Origin: Chloroflexota bacterium
GTDB lineage: Bacteria > Chloroflexota > UBA6077 > SHYK01
DNA: 34,545 nucleotides
Assembly (NCBI GenBank): GCA_016202435.1
Contig: JACQOR010000041.1
Location: forward strand, 1-34,545
Reading direction: 5' to 3'
Part shown: positions 1 through 8,151 of the stretch, one piece after another
Position numbering within the stretch: position 1 is the stretch's first letter
How the letters are laid out: the number at the start of each line of letters is the position of its first letter
Notes under the pieces: generated by a model
What the model was told of the DNA's origin: nothing
The model's database searches: none
What the model saw: the letters and a program-made list of their open reading frames with translations, nothing else
Program-made: the position numbers and the translations under genes

Positions 1-142
1 CCCCTTGTTCGGGACGAGACTCCAGGAGTCCTCAAGGGGCTGCGCCAGGCAGGCATCTCCTTCTCCCATCGCGATGGGAGAAGGAGATGCCTGCCTGGCG
101 CAGCCCCTTGAGGACTCCTGGAGTCTCGTCCCGAACAAGGGG
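1..142. repeat. Perfect 142-bp palindrome (71-bp arms, no spacer)
   Basis: Bases 1-71 are the exact reverse complement of bases 72-142, with the centre between 71 and 72 inside ATCGCGAT and no unpaired loop. The left arm begins at the first base, so the true palindrome may extend beyond the window. It lies 41 bp before sbcD. A spacerless perfect palindrome of this size is hard to maintain in cells with SbcCD. A sequence edge is also where fold-back assembly artefacts accumulate, so I cannot decide between real DNA and artefact. The short reading frame across it looks like a by-product of the repeat, not a gene. Confidence 0.95.
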
Positions 143-183
143 GTAAGGGGGACGAAGCCCCCCAGGGGGCGGGCGGGCGGGAA

Positions 184-1377
184 ATGAAATTCCTGCATAC
201 GGCGGACTGGCACCTCGGGCGGAACATCCGGACCAGGAGCCGGGACAACGAGCATCATGATGCATTACGTCAGGTTCTGACCTACGCGAAACACGAGCGG
301 GTGGACTGCGTGCTGGTGGCGGGCGACCTCTTCGACACAGCCGCGCCGCCGCCGGAAGCCGAGCGGCTCGCGTATGATTTCTTCTCCGAGCTGCACGGGG
401 CGGGAATCCCGGCGGTGGTCCTGGCCGGCAACCACGACCATCCCCGCCGCATCGACGCGGTCGCGCCGCTGCTGCGGGCGCTGAACGTCCACGCGGTGGG
501 GCGGCCTTCGGCTCCCGAGCAGGGGGGCCTTTACGAGCTCGAGTCTCGCGACGGGCAGGAACGGGCCCAGATCGCCGTACTCCCGTGGGTGACGGAGCGG
601 GAGGCGATTGACTTCGCCGTCCTGGCCCAGCCACCCACGGCGAGCATCAGCCAGTATGCCCATCGGTTGCAGGAGGCGATGAACAGCCTCGCCAGGCCAT
701 TTGCACCGGACGCGGTGAACCTGCTGATGAGTCACCTGTTCGTGGACGAGGCCGAGGTGGGCGTCGGTGGCGGCGAGCGGCCCCTCTCGGTCGCCATGGG
801 CATCTACGGAGTCCCGCGTCAGATGCTGCCCATGGGGCCGCAGTACATTGCGCTGGGCCACGTCCACAAGCCCCAGGCCGTGCGGCGGTCGCCGCCGGCC
901 TGGTATTCGGGTTCGCTCCTGCAGCTCGACTTCGGCGAGCGGCGCCAGGAGAAGCTCGTGAATCTGATCGAGGCCCATGCCGGGCAGCCCGCGGAAGTGG
1001 TCTCGCTGCCGATTGCCGGCCGGCCCTTGGTCGACGTGGGCTCCGCTGCCCAGGGGGTCCGGCTCGAGGACCTGGGCGCGCATCGTGACGCCGTGGGTAA
1101 CGCGTGGCTCCGGGTGTTCGTGGATGTGGCGGCCCCGGTCGCGAACCTGCCCGCCGTGGTTCGGGAGGTGCTGCCAAACGCGGTCCACGTGGAGCGGGTC
1201 AAACCGGAAGTGGGGCGGGCGGCGCAGCCGGTCTCGCTCACGGCTCTCGGTCCCGAGGAGCTGTTCCGGTCGTTCTACGATAGCGATCTCGGTCCGGGGC
1301 GCCTGCCGACTGCGGAGACGCTGCGGCTGTTTCGAGAGCTGCTGGACGAAGAGATGCGCGGCGACACGGTGCACTAG
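184..1377 (+). CDS. sbcD: SbcD, exonuclease subunit of the SbcCD (Mre11-Rad50-like) complex
   Basis: 397-residue metallophosphoesterase, the nuclease half of SbcCD, which cleaves DNA hairpins and protein-blocked or double-strand-break ends in an ATP-dependent complex with SbcC. All the metal-binding motifs of the Mre11/SbcD family are visible: D8-x-H10 in ADWHLG, GDLFD at 47-51, GNHD at 82-85, and GHVH with H226 and H228. Length matches the usual 380-410 residues. The ATG at 184 opens directly on the conserved MKFLHTADWH start. The sequence before it is G-rich without a clear Shine-Dalgarno. sbcC follows after 28 bp on the same strand, so the pair forms an operon. A 142-bp perfect palindrome, the kind of structure this enzyme cuts, lies just upstream. 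Confidence 0.97.
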   Translation: MKFLHTADWHLGRNIRTRSRDNEHHDALRQVLTYAKHERVDCVLVAGDLFDTAAPPPEAERLAYDFFSELHGAGIPAVVLAGNHDHPRRIDAVAPLLRALNVHAVGRPSAPEQGGLYELESRDGQERAQIAVLPWVTEREAIDFAVLAQPPTASISQYAHRLQEAMNSLARPFAPDAVNLLMSHLFVDEAEVGVGGGERPLSVAMGIYGVPRQMLPMGPQYIALGHVHKPQAVRRSPPAWYSGSLLQLDFGERRQEKLVNLIEAHAGQPAEVVSLPIAGRPLVDVGSAAQGVRLEDLGAHRDAVGNAWLRVFVDVAAPVANLPAVVREVLPNAVHVERVKPEVGRAAQPVSLTALGPEELFRSFYDSDLGPGRLPTAETLRLFRELLDEEMRGDTVH

Positions 1378-1405
1378 GAATGGGCGCTCGGGCCAGAGTC
1401 AGACG

Positions 1406-3751
1406 ATGCGTCCACTGACCCTGAAGCTGGAAGGTTTCACCGCCTTTCGGGAACCCACGTGCCTGGACTTCACCGACCTGGACCTGTTTGCAATCACGGG
1501 TCCGACGGGAGCCGGGAAGTCCTCGCTCATCGACGCCATCGGCTACGCGCTGTACGGGAAAGTCTCACGTGTCCCCAACATCGGTGCCTGCATCAGCCAG
1601 GGCATGAGCCGCACGTGGGTGGAGCTGGAGTTCCTCGCGGGTGCGGACCAGTACCGAGTCCACCGCGAGACCCGCGTGACCGGGCAGCCCAGCATTCGCC
1701 TGGAGCGCTGGAACGGGCTGGACTGGGTGCTGTCCGCTAGCGGGGCGCGCCCCGTGGTCGAGCGCATTGAGGCCATCGTCGGGCTCGATTTCGACGGGTT
1801 TACCCGTTCGGTGCTCCTGCCCCAGGGCCGCTTCCAGGAGTTCCTGGCCGGAGACCCGTCGAAACGGCGGGAGGTGCTCAGCGGCCTGCTGCGGCTCGAG
1901 GTGTATCAGGGCGTCCGCCGGCGGGCCGAGATGCGGCGAGGGGAGCTCCAGGCGCGCATGCGCGCCCTACAGGACGTGCTGGACACCGCGTACCGGGATG
2001 CCAACCCGGACACCATCGCCGACCTCGCCCGGGAGCTGAAGGCGCTGCGGGCCCGGGAAGCGGCGCTGGCGGAGCGCGTCGAGCGGCTCGGCGCCGCGCG
2101 GGAGATGGCGCAGGCGGTGACCCGCGCCCGGGCTCAGCTCGATTCGGCTCGGGCCCAGCTGCGCGACCTGGCGAGCAAGCGGAAAGCCGCCGAAGCCCTC
2201 GTGGCTGAGGGCGGCGTCCAGGTCGCGGGCCTCGAGGAACAGCTCAAAGGAGTCGACCGGGAGATCGCCGGCGTCGGCTACGACGGCGATCTGACCTCGG
2301 CGCTGGCGGTCGCCCTGCGCCTCTTCGAGGAGCTGGGGCGGGCCGCCGCCGACCACGCGCGCGCCGAGGCGGCGGTGAGCGAGCATGCACTCGCCCAGGA
2401 GCGCCTGACTACCACAGAGGCAGAGGCTGCCGACGCGCTCGCGGCGGCCCGGCTGCACCTGGCGATCGCGGGCGAAGAGCGCCAGCGGGCCGTGACCACG
2501 AATGCCGCCGCGGTGGTGCAGCGGGACCTGAAGTCCGGGGATGCCTGCCCCGTGTGTGGGCAGGCGGTGGGTGCGCTGCCGCACATCGCTTGTCCCGATC
2601 TTTCGGAGGCCGAGGGCGCCCTTGAAGGGGCCGCGGACGCGGAACGTGCCGGCGCGGTGCTCCTCGCCCGGGTCAGCGCCGACCGCCAGGTGGCTGCCGC
2701 CCAGCGGCAGGAAGCCGAGCGCGCCGCGGAGCAGTACCAGGCGGCTCTGACCCGGTTGGCCGCCGAGATCAAGACGACGTTGGCCGGCCACGCGTGGACC
2801 CGGGAGCAGGCTGCCGAGGAGATCGGTCGCCAGCAGGAGGCGCAGCGTCGGCTCACGCGACTGCACGAACGGCGCCAGGAGGTCCAGGCGATCCTGCAGT
2901 CGCTGGAAAAGGATCTGGCCGCGGCGAGGGCCACCCTCACGGCCCTGGAGGGTCAGGAGCAGGGCGTCCAGGACGTGGTGGATCGGGCCGAGGCCGAGCT
3001 GGACCAGGCTCTGGCGTGCCTGCGGGAAGCCGCGAAAGGCACCGATTGGGGCGCCGGCGTGGCAGGGCTCGACGCCGGCCCGCCGCTCGAGGCGGCGATC
3101 CAGGCGGTGCTCCAGTCCGCCTTGGAGGCGGAGAAGGAAACCCAGAATCAGATTGGGCAGATCGGCCAGCGGCTCGAGGACCTGCGCCAGAAAGTTGAGG
3201 AGAAGCAAGGCCTGGAGAAAGAGCTGGCCGGACACAAGGCCCGCTTCGACGTCGTGGACGACCTGGCCCGAGTCATGCGGGCCGACCGGTTCGGGGCCTT
3301 CGTGCAGAGCGAGGCCCTACGCGTGCTGGCAGAACAGGGCTCGCGGCGTCTGGAGGCGCTCTCCACGGGACGGTATCGGCTCCAGGTGTCCGAGAATCAG
3401 CAGGACTTCGACGTGGTGGACCAGTGGAACGCGGACGAGGCCAGGTCGGTGCGGACGCTCTCCGGAGGCGAGACGTTCCTGGCTTCGCTGGCCCTGGCGC
3501 TCACCATGGCCGAGAGCCTGCCCAACCTGGCGCCGGGGCAGCGCGTGGCGCTGGACTCCATCTTCATCGACGAGGGTTTCGGCTCCCTGGACGCCGAGGC
3601 GCTGGAGCGGGCCGCCGAAGCTCTGGATGCGCTGCGGGCGGAGAATCGCCTCGTGTGCGTCATCACCCACCTCAAAGAGCTTGCCGAGCGCATGCCGGCC
3701 CGGATCGAGGTGCTGAAGGGCGAGGCGGGGAGCCGGGTTGAAGTGAGGTAG
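1406..3751 (+). CDS. sbcC: SbcC, ATPase/coiled-coil subunit of SbcCD
   Basis: 781-residue Rad50-like SMC-family ATPase that partners SbcD. The chain starts with the conserved MRPLTLKLEGF strand and has Walker A (GPTGAGKS) at 32-39. A long Ala/Glu/Arg-rich coiled coil is split by a zinc hook, CPVC at 381-384, where two molecules join. The ABC signature LSGGE lies near 685-689 and Walker B (ALDSIFIDEGFGSLD) near 715-730. At 781 residues it is shorter than E. coli SbcC (about 1050), the difference being in the coiled-coil arms. The same frame stays open far upstream into sbcD, but the family N-terminus fixes the start at ATG 1406. No strong ribosome binding site is visible, so translation may depend on sbcD. 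Confidence 0.96.
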   Translation: MRPLTLKLEGFTAFREPTCLDFTDLDLFAITGPTGAGKSSLIDAIGYALYGKVSRVPNIGACISQGMSRTWVELEFLAGADQYRVHRETRVTGQPSIRLERWNGLDWVLSASGARPVVERIEAIVGLDFDGFTRSVLLPQGRFQEFLAGDPSKRREVLSGLLRLEVYQGVRRRAEMRRGELQARMRALQDVLDTAYRDANPDTIADLARELKALRAREAALAERVERLGAAREMAQAVTRARAQLDSARAQLRDLASKRKAAEALVAEGGVQVAGLEEQLKGVDREIAGVGYDGDLTSALAVALRLFEELGRAAADHARAEAAVSEHALAQERLTTTEAEAADALAAARLHLAIAGEERQRAVTTNAAAVVQRDLKSGDACPVCGQAVGALPHIACPDLSEAEGALEGAADAERAGAVLLARVSADRQVAAAQRQEAERAAEQYQAALTRLAAEIKTTLAGHAWTREQAAEEIGRQQEAQRRLTRLHERRQEVQAILQSLEKDLAAARATLTALEGQEQGVQDVVDRAEAELDQALACLREAAKGTDWGAGVAGLDAGPPLEAAIQAVLQSALEAEKETQNQIGQIGQRLEDLRQKVEEKQGLEKELAGHKARFDVVDDLARVMRADRFGAFVQSEALRVLAEQGSRRLEALSTGRYRLQVSENQQDFDVVDQWNADEARSVRTLSGGETFLASLALALTMAESLPNLAPGQRVALDSIFIDEGFGSLDAEALERAAEALDALRAENRLVCVITHLKELAERMPARIEVLKGEAGSRVEVR

Positions 3752-3816
3752 GGGCCGTCCTTCGGCTGGCGAAGCGCGATCTTGTAGGGGTTCTCAGCAG
3801 TTTTCTGGGGCGCCCG

Positions 3817-3845
3817 TTTACAGCGGGCCACCCGCGTGCTAGCAT
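3817..3845 (+). promoter_or_regulatory. Candidate sigma70-type promoter for the HIRAN-domain gene
   Basis: TTTACA at 3817-3822 (5/6 to TTGACA) and TAGCAT at 3840-3845 (4/6 to TATAAT) are separated by exactly 17 bp. The predicted start near 3852 leaves a leader of about 40 nt carrying AGAAGGG at 3884-3890. This suggests the HIRAN gene is transcribed separately from sbcDC. Confidence 0.45.
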
Positions 3846-3894
3846 GCCTCTTGTCTTCCGTGCTTTCCCACGAATACGAAACTAGAAGGGCGGA

Positions 3895-4947
3895 ATGATT
3901 TGGCTCATAAGGCGACTCTGGGGTCCGCCAAGGGGTGTCGAGGCGAGTGAACCCCGTGAGCGTCGGGCGTCGGAAACGTTCCAGGAACGGATTGCGCCCG
4001 ATCGTTCTGACGAGCTCTGGGACATGGAAATTGTGGGCGAGTCCCACCATCAAGACAATCTCTGGCGGCTGGTCGGCCACAAAGCATCTCGTGCCCGTGT
4101 GCGCATCCACGCGTGGGCGGCCTTCGTACCTGAATCCGACAACGAGTATGACCCGAACGCCGTGTCAGTGTGGGTTGAGGGTCTCAAAGTCGGCTACCTT
4201 TCTCGTGAGCATGCCAGCAAGTATCGGTCACGCCTCCTTGCCCTTGAGACGGAGCACAACCGTAGGCCCATTGCCCTTCCTGCCGTTATCATCGGCCCCG
4301 GCACCAGCGACGACGGGCCAGGGTCGCTGGGAGTATTCCTCTCTCGCGAACTCGATGACGTCCATGGGGATTTCGAGCGCGGCTCCGGCAGGGCGTCACA
4401 GCCCCTGGGATTCACGGTTAGGACGGCCCTTTCGGACGCGTTGGCAACTGATGAAGCCGACGATACATATGATCTCAGTTGGATGCAGAGGCTTCCCTCC
4501 GACGGCGTTGGCGCCATCACCAAGCTACGGGAGTTGCTGCAAGACGAACGCGACCCCCTCGATCGGCACTTCATGTTCAACCAGTTAGAGGCGGTCCTTT
4601 ACAAGCATCGAGACGTGTTCGGCTCAGCCCTACAAGAGTATGAAGACGCGTGCCGCCGCCACGACTCGGAAATGGGTGCCATACGGGAAGCGTTTGTGGC
4701 GAAGTGGGGCAAGGTGCCGCTGCTTGAGACGTATAGACAGATGTGTATCAGTTCGGCAAAAGAAAAAGAGTTTCAAAAGGCGCTCTGGTGGGCCGAGCGC
4801 GGCATCAGCCTCTACGGTGCCGATGCCTTTCGGGCCGAGGCTGTTGAGGATTTGAAAAAGCGGGCGGAAGCATACAGGCGGAAACTGCAACTTCAGGGCC
4901 GGACCGCTCGCCGGAGTTTTCGCGGACCGAAAGAACCCGCAGACTAA
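3895..4947 (+). CDS. HIRAN-domain protein with helical (TPR-like) C-terminus
   Basis: 350-residue protein. Residues about 43-110 match the HIRAN domain pattern: IVGESHHQDNL at 46-56, EYDPNAVSVW at 84-93, and VGYLSRE at 99-105. In the eukaryotic remodeller HLTF this domain binds free 3' DNA ends, and stand-alone bacterial copies are thought to act in DNA processing. Residues 222-330 are charged and helical, with a repeat-like pattern (ALQEYEDACRR, ALWWAERGISLY) suggesting TPR-type packing. No nuclease or helicase motif is visible. ATG 3895 has AGAAGGG five bases upstream. The gene looks less GC-biased than its neighbours (A-rich run near 4750-4790), consistent with acquisition. A link with sbcDC or DNA repair is inference; the HIRAN call is firmer than any role. 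Confidence 0.75.
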   Translation: MIWLIRRLWGPPRGVEASEPRERRASETFQERIAPDRSDELWDMEIVGESHHQDNLWRLVGHKASRARVRIHAWAAFVPESDNEYDPNAVSVWVEGLKVGYLSREHASKYRSRLLALETEHNRRPIALPAVIIGPGTSDDGPGSLGVFLSRELDDVHGDFERGSGRASQPLGFTVRTALSDALATDEADDTYDLSWMQRLPSDGVGAITKLRELLQDERDPLDRHFMFNQLEAVLYKHRDVFGSALQEYEDACRRHDSEMGAIREAFVAKWGKVPLLETYRQMCISSAKEKEFQKALWWAERGISLYGADAFRAEAVEDLKKRAEAYRRKLQLQGRTARRSFRGPKEPAD

Positions 4948-5125
4948 ACGTTTCCGGTGCGTCGTAGACGTCGACGTAGTGCCGGTGGCGCCGCTTTTCG
5001 CGGAGGCGATCAGGCGCCTCAAGAACGGGGGAGTATTAGCGTCCTCCTGAAGCACTGGCGTCCGGCCGACGTGCCCCATGGCTTCCGGCCGCGTCTCGCA
5101 TAGTGATGCAGATACGGAGGCGTCA
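4948..5125. other. 178-bp stretch with no convincing gene
   Basis: Between the HIRAN gene and the antitoxin gene I see no supported gene. On the plus strand about 30 in-frame codons (near 4966-5050) read as a plausible protein end (PLFAEAIRRLKNGGVLAS, then a TGA stop), but no start codon with a ribosome binding site leads into them. The minus strand is also partly open without a start. This could be a decayed gene remnant or chance coding bias in GC-rich DNA. Confidence 0.4.
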
Positions 5126-5353
5126 GTGAGGACCCGGGCGCGACGGAGGGGGGATAGCCTGAGGATTCCCAGGGTGGCAGCGGAGGCATCAGGAATCCGG
5201 GCCAACAGCGAGATCGAGATTGCCGGCGGGAATCTCGTGCTGACGCCGGTGCGAGAATCGCCACTGACACTGGCTGAGCTGCTGGAGCAAGTCGCCGAGG
5301 AGAATCTGCAGCGGAAGATCGCCCCGGGATCCCCGCGGAACTCGCTGGCCTGA
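5126..5353 (+). CDS. Orphan MazE/AbrB-type antitoxin-like protein
   Basis: 75-residue protein resembling MazE-family antitoxins, small swapped-hairpin DNA-binding proteins that neutralise a MazF toxin and repress their own operon. The N-terminal half carries RGDSLRIPR followed by GIRANSEIEIAGGNLVLTPV, matching the family pattern of GNSLxVRIPK and a later L-x-L-x-P strand. The C-terminus (LTLAELLEQVAEENL) is the usual toxin-binding tail. The family loop appears about two residues short between GDS and RIP, which may weaken DNA binding. GTG 5126 is chosen over ATG 5078 because GGAGG at 5116-5120 sits five bases before it and the family begins there. No toxin gene is visible: upstream is non-coding and downstream is convergent menE. 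It may be a solitary regulator or a broken module. Confidence 0.6.
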   Translation: MRTRARRRGDSLRIPRVAAEASGIRANSEIEIAGGNLVLTPVRESPLTLAELLEQVAEENLQRKIAPGSPRNSLA

Positions 5354-5388
5354 AGGAAAAGCCCTCACCTGGCCCGGGGAGGCCGGCC

Positions 5389-6939
5389 CTACTGCTCTCC
5401 CCGCAGCAGCCGCCGCAGGAGCTTGCCGGAACTGGTCCGTGGCAGGGACTCCACGAACCTTATCTGCCGTGGCACTTTGTACCGCGCGAGCCGGGTTTCG
5501 CAGAAGGTCAATAGCTCCGGGGCCAGGGCCGACGCGCCGGAGCGCAGCTTCACGAACGCGACCGGGACCTGGCCCCATTCCGGGTCAGGCAGGCCGGCAA
5601 CGCCGGCCTCCTCGACCGACGGATGGGCGAGAAGCACCGCCTCGACCTCGGCCGGATAGACGTTCTCTCCGCCGGAGATGATGAGGTCGTCGCGTCGGTC
5701 GCTGACGTAGAGGTAGCCCTCTTCGTCGAGCCACCCCAGATCGCCGGTGGGCAGCCAGCCGTCGGGCAAGTTCGGTTCACCGAGGTAGCCCGAAGTAATC
5801 GAGGGGCCTCGCAGGCAGATCTCTCCGACCTCTCCCGGCTCCGCTTCCCGATTGTCGATCATGACGCGGAGCTGGACCGGCAGGAGCGGCTTGCCGGCCG
5901 ATCCGAGCTTGCGGAGCGCGTCCTCGGGAGACAGGGTCACGGCTTGGGAGGCGCTCTCGGTGAGGCCGTAGGTCTGGAGCACGGGCAGCCCACACGCCAG
6001 TGCCTGGCGCAGCAAGGTCTCGGGGACCGGCCCCCCACCCACCAGAACGGAGCGCAGGGACGCTGGATACGGCCGCTCGCCGCGCTCGTCGAGCATGCGC
6101 CGCAGCATGAGCGCGACGACCGAGACCATGGTGACGCCCTCGTCGTCGATGGCGCGGTTGACCGCGGACGCGTCGAACTCCTCGTGCAGCACGACCGGCG
6201 AGCCGTAGATGACCCCGCGGAACAGCGCCGACAGGCCGCCGACGTGGTACAGCGGCAAACAGACCAGCATTCGATCCTCGGGGCTCACGCCCAGGTTCAG
6301 GGCGGAGCCGATCGCGGCCCACCAGTGGTTGCCGAGGCTGAGCGGCACGCCTTTGGGCGGCCCCGTAGTCCCGGACGTGTAGACGATGGTGTGCAAAGAG
6401 GAGAGGCCGAGTCGCCGGAAGCCGCCGGTCGGAATCGGGGGCCGCGGCCACCGAGCCTCCGGGGGCGACGGGTCGCGCACGAGGCCCGCCCCCTCGGGTT
6501 CCGGGACAGCGCCAGAAGCGAGGGTTCGGGCGGAAAGCAGCTTGAGCTCTCGTGCGGCCGCGGCAAGAGCGTCGGCGGGAGCGTGGTTGGGGCCGTCGTG
6601 CACGAGAAAGCGAGCTCCGGCATCCTCCACCTGGTAAGCCAGCTCGGGAGCGGTCAGCCGGGTGTTGAGGGGGACGATGGCGAAGCCGAACCGCGCCGCG
6701 GCGTGCACGAGGTAGGCGAAATCGAGGCCGTTGCCCAGGAGCAAGGCCACTCGGTCGGCAGGACGCACCCCCTGTCGCTGGAGCCCTGCGACCACGGCGT
6801 CGACGGCGGCGTCCAGGGCCGAGTAGGAGAGGGTGGTCGCGCTGGCCATCAGCGCCGGGCGGTGGGGCAGGGTCGCCGCCCGGTGGGCGAGCCAGTCCGG
6901 CAGCTGCAGGGCATCTGCGGGAGACGCGGCACCGGTCAC
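5389..6939 (-). CDS. menE: MenE, o-succinylbenzoate--CoA ligase
   Basis: 516-residue acyl-adenylating enzyme that activates o-succinylbenzoate with ATP and joins it to CoA, the substrate for MenB. Class I adenylate-forming motifs are visible: the phosphate loop YTSGTTGPPKG near 185-196, TYGLTESAS in the middle, SDRRDDLIISGGENVYP (hinge and adenine-ribose region), and the catalytic lysine K506 in RTSSGKLLRR close to the C-terminus. The frame is open 64 codons further upstream into menC, but GTG 6939 is preferred because it overlaps the menC stop as GTGA, the coupling pattern also seen at menF/menD. It is the last gene of the men operon. The domain alone would fit other acyl-CoA ligases; the operon fixes the assignment. 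Confidence 0.93.
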   Translation of the reverse strand: MTGAASPADALQLPDWLAHRAATLPHRPALMASATTLSYSALDAAVDAVVAGLQRQGVRPADRVALLLGNGLDFAYLVHAAARFGFAIVPLNTRLTAPELAYQVEDAGARFLVHDGPNHAPADALAAAARELKLLSARTLASGAVPEPEGAGLVRDPSPPEARWPRPPIPTGGFRRLGLSSLHTIVYTSGTTGPPKGVPLSLGNHWWAAIGSALNLGVSPEDRMLVCLPLYHVGGLSALFRGVIYGSPVVLHEEFDASAVNRAIDDEGVTMVSVVALMLRRMLDERGERPYPASLRSVLVGGGPVPETLLRQALACGLPVLQTYGLTESASQAVTLSPEDALRKLGSAGKPLLPVQLRVMIDNREAEPGEVGEICLRGPSITSGYLGEPNLPDGWLPTGDLGWLDEEGYLYVSDRRDDLIISGGENVYPAEVEAVLLAHPSVEEAGVAGLPDPEWGQVPVAFVKLRSGASALAPELLTFCETRLARYKVPRQIRFVESLPRTSSGKLLRRLLRGEQ

Positions 6940-8054
6940 GCCGCGATACCGTGCCAGCCATCGGCGTAACGGGCGAGCTGTTCCGGATCGGGGCTGAAGC
7001 CGAGTCCGGGCTGGGCTGGAATCCGCATCACGCCAGCAACCACGCGAATCGGCTCGGCCCCGAGGTCGCTCACGAGGAGCGGGCCGGTTCCCAGGCCGCA
7101 CGCCCACTGCTGATCCGGGAGCATGGCGCACAGGTGTACCGCGGCGGCGATGCCGACGCCGCTGTCGATGCTGGTCGTCACGATCGCCCCCAGGCGGGCG
7201 CCCCGCGCCAGGCGAATCAGCTCGGCCGCGGCGCTCAGCCCGCCGACCCCCAGCGGCTTGATGATCAGGACGTCCGCCGCCTCGGCGAGGATGATCCGGC
7301 GCGCCTGGTCGGCGCTGCCCACAGCCTCGTCAGCGGCGATTGGGGTTCGCACGGCCGCGCGCACTTCCGCCATCCCCGGGACGTCGTCCGCGGGTACAGG
7401 CTGCTCGACCAGCTCGAGGTCCTGCTCTTCGAGCGCGAGGATTCGGCCGACAGCCGTGCTCCGGTCCCAGGCGCCGTTGGCGTCCAGTCGGAGTCGCGTC
7501 GACCGACCGATCGCGTCCCGGATCGTACGCACCCGTCGGACCTCTTCCTCCAGCGACTTGGCGACTCCCACCTTCAGCTTCACGCAGCCAAAACCCGCCG
7601 CGACTGCCGCTTCGGCGGCGCGCGCGGCCTCCTGCAGGTCAGCGTTGCCAACGGTGGCATTCACGGGGATGGCTCGTGCGGGGTCGCCACCCAGCAGGGC
7701 AGCCACGGAGACGCCGCGTTCCCGGGCCTGCAGGTCGTGCAGGGCGACGTCCACAGCGCAGACCGCCGCGACGCGAGCCGCGGGGCTTCCCCTCGCCTGC
7801 GCAAGGTAGGGCGCGGCCTCATGGGACTGCTTGCCCAGGATCGCTCGGCCGAGCTGCTCCAACGGGACCACGATTTGATCCGGGCCTGGGCCCGGAAATC
7901 CGGGGACGGTCGAGGCTTCGCCGTAGGCCTCGATGCCCCCGGCGGTGATCCGAATCAGGGCGCCCTCCCGGACCCGGAGCGGTCCGTGCGCCGTGGTGAA
8001 ATCAGCAACCAGCGGGATTCGGAAGGTGGTCCAGGCGAAGGACTCAATCCTCAT
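6936..8054 (-). CDS. menC: MenC, o-succinylbenzoate synthase
   Basis: 372-residue enolase-superfamily enzyme that dehydrates SHCHC to o-succinylbenzoate in menaquinone synthesis. The superfamily active site is complete: K159-x-K161 in VKLKVG, metal ligands D191 (LDANGAW), E217 (VEQP) and D242 (ADEA), and the second catalytic lysine K266 (IIKPLG). N-terminal capping domain and C-terminal barrel have normal lengths. ATG 8054 begins MRIESFAWTTFRIPL, typical of the family. It is separated from menB by 97 bp and joined to menE by the 4-bp GTGA overlap. On sequence alone it could be a muconate-lactonizing or N-acylamino-acid racemase relative; position between menB and menE supports MenC. Confidence 0.9.
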   Translation of the reverse strand: MRIESFAWTTFRIPLVADFTTAHGPLRVREGALIRITAGGIEAYGEASTVPGFPGPGPDQIVVPLEQLGRAILGKQSHEAAPYLAQARGSPAARVAAVCAVDVALHDLQARERGVSVAALLGGDPARAIPVNATVGNADLQEAARAAEAAVAAGFGCVKLKVGVAKSLEEEVRRVRTIRDAIGRSTRLRLDANGAWDRSTAVGRILALEEQDLELVEQPVPADDVPGMAEVRAAVRTPIAADEAVGSADQARRIILAEAADVLIIKPLGVGGLSAAAELIRLARGARLGAIVTTSIDSGVGIAAAVHLCAMLPDQQWACGLGTGPLLVSDLGAEPIRVVAGVMRIPAQPGLGFSPDPEQLARYADGWHGIAA

Positions 8055-8151
8055 GAGCGGCGATGGTACACGGGACCTTCTCCCCGACGTAGCCCCGGGG
8101 CCTTGTCCCCCACCCGCCCGTCGGCCGCGCTACGGACGCAGACGCTGCGCC
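8055..8151. other. menB-menC spacer with GC-rich self-complementary core
   Basis: 97 bp between menB and menC, the second longest gap in the men operon. It contains the palindrome GCCCCGGGGC around 8092-8101 flanked by C-rich runs. There is no T-tract, so it is not a standard intrinsic terminator. Its reverse complement loosely resembles the G-rich stretch at 143-178 beside the window-edge palindrome (both contain GGGGGAC followed by AAGGCCCC or GAAGCCCC), so the two may be diverged copies of a short intergenic repeat. This is uncertain. Confidence 0.35.

Noticed and set aside
32-634. 200-codon minus-strand open frame across the palindrome and sbcD
   Set aside because: Arg/Pro/Ala-rich translation with no domain, antisense to sbcD, and partly created by the palindrome.
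1967-3235. 422-codon open frame antisense to sbcC
   Set aside because: GC-rich shadow frame. sbcC is clearly coding on the other strand with all its motifs.
5078-5125. ATG 5078 as start of the antitoxin gene
   Set aside because: No ribosome binding site precedes it, and the extra 16 residues do not resemble the family. GTG 5126 has GGAGG at the right distance.
5623-6969. 448-codon plus-strand frame opposite menE
   Set aside because: No recognisable motif; it mirrors the conserved menE coding sequence.
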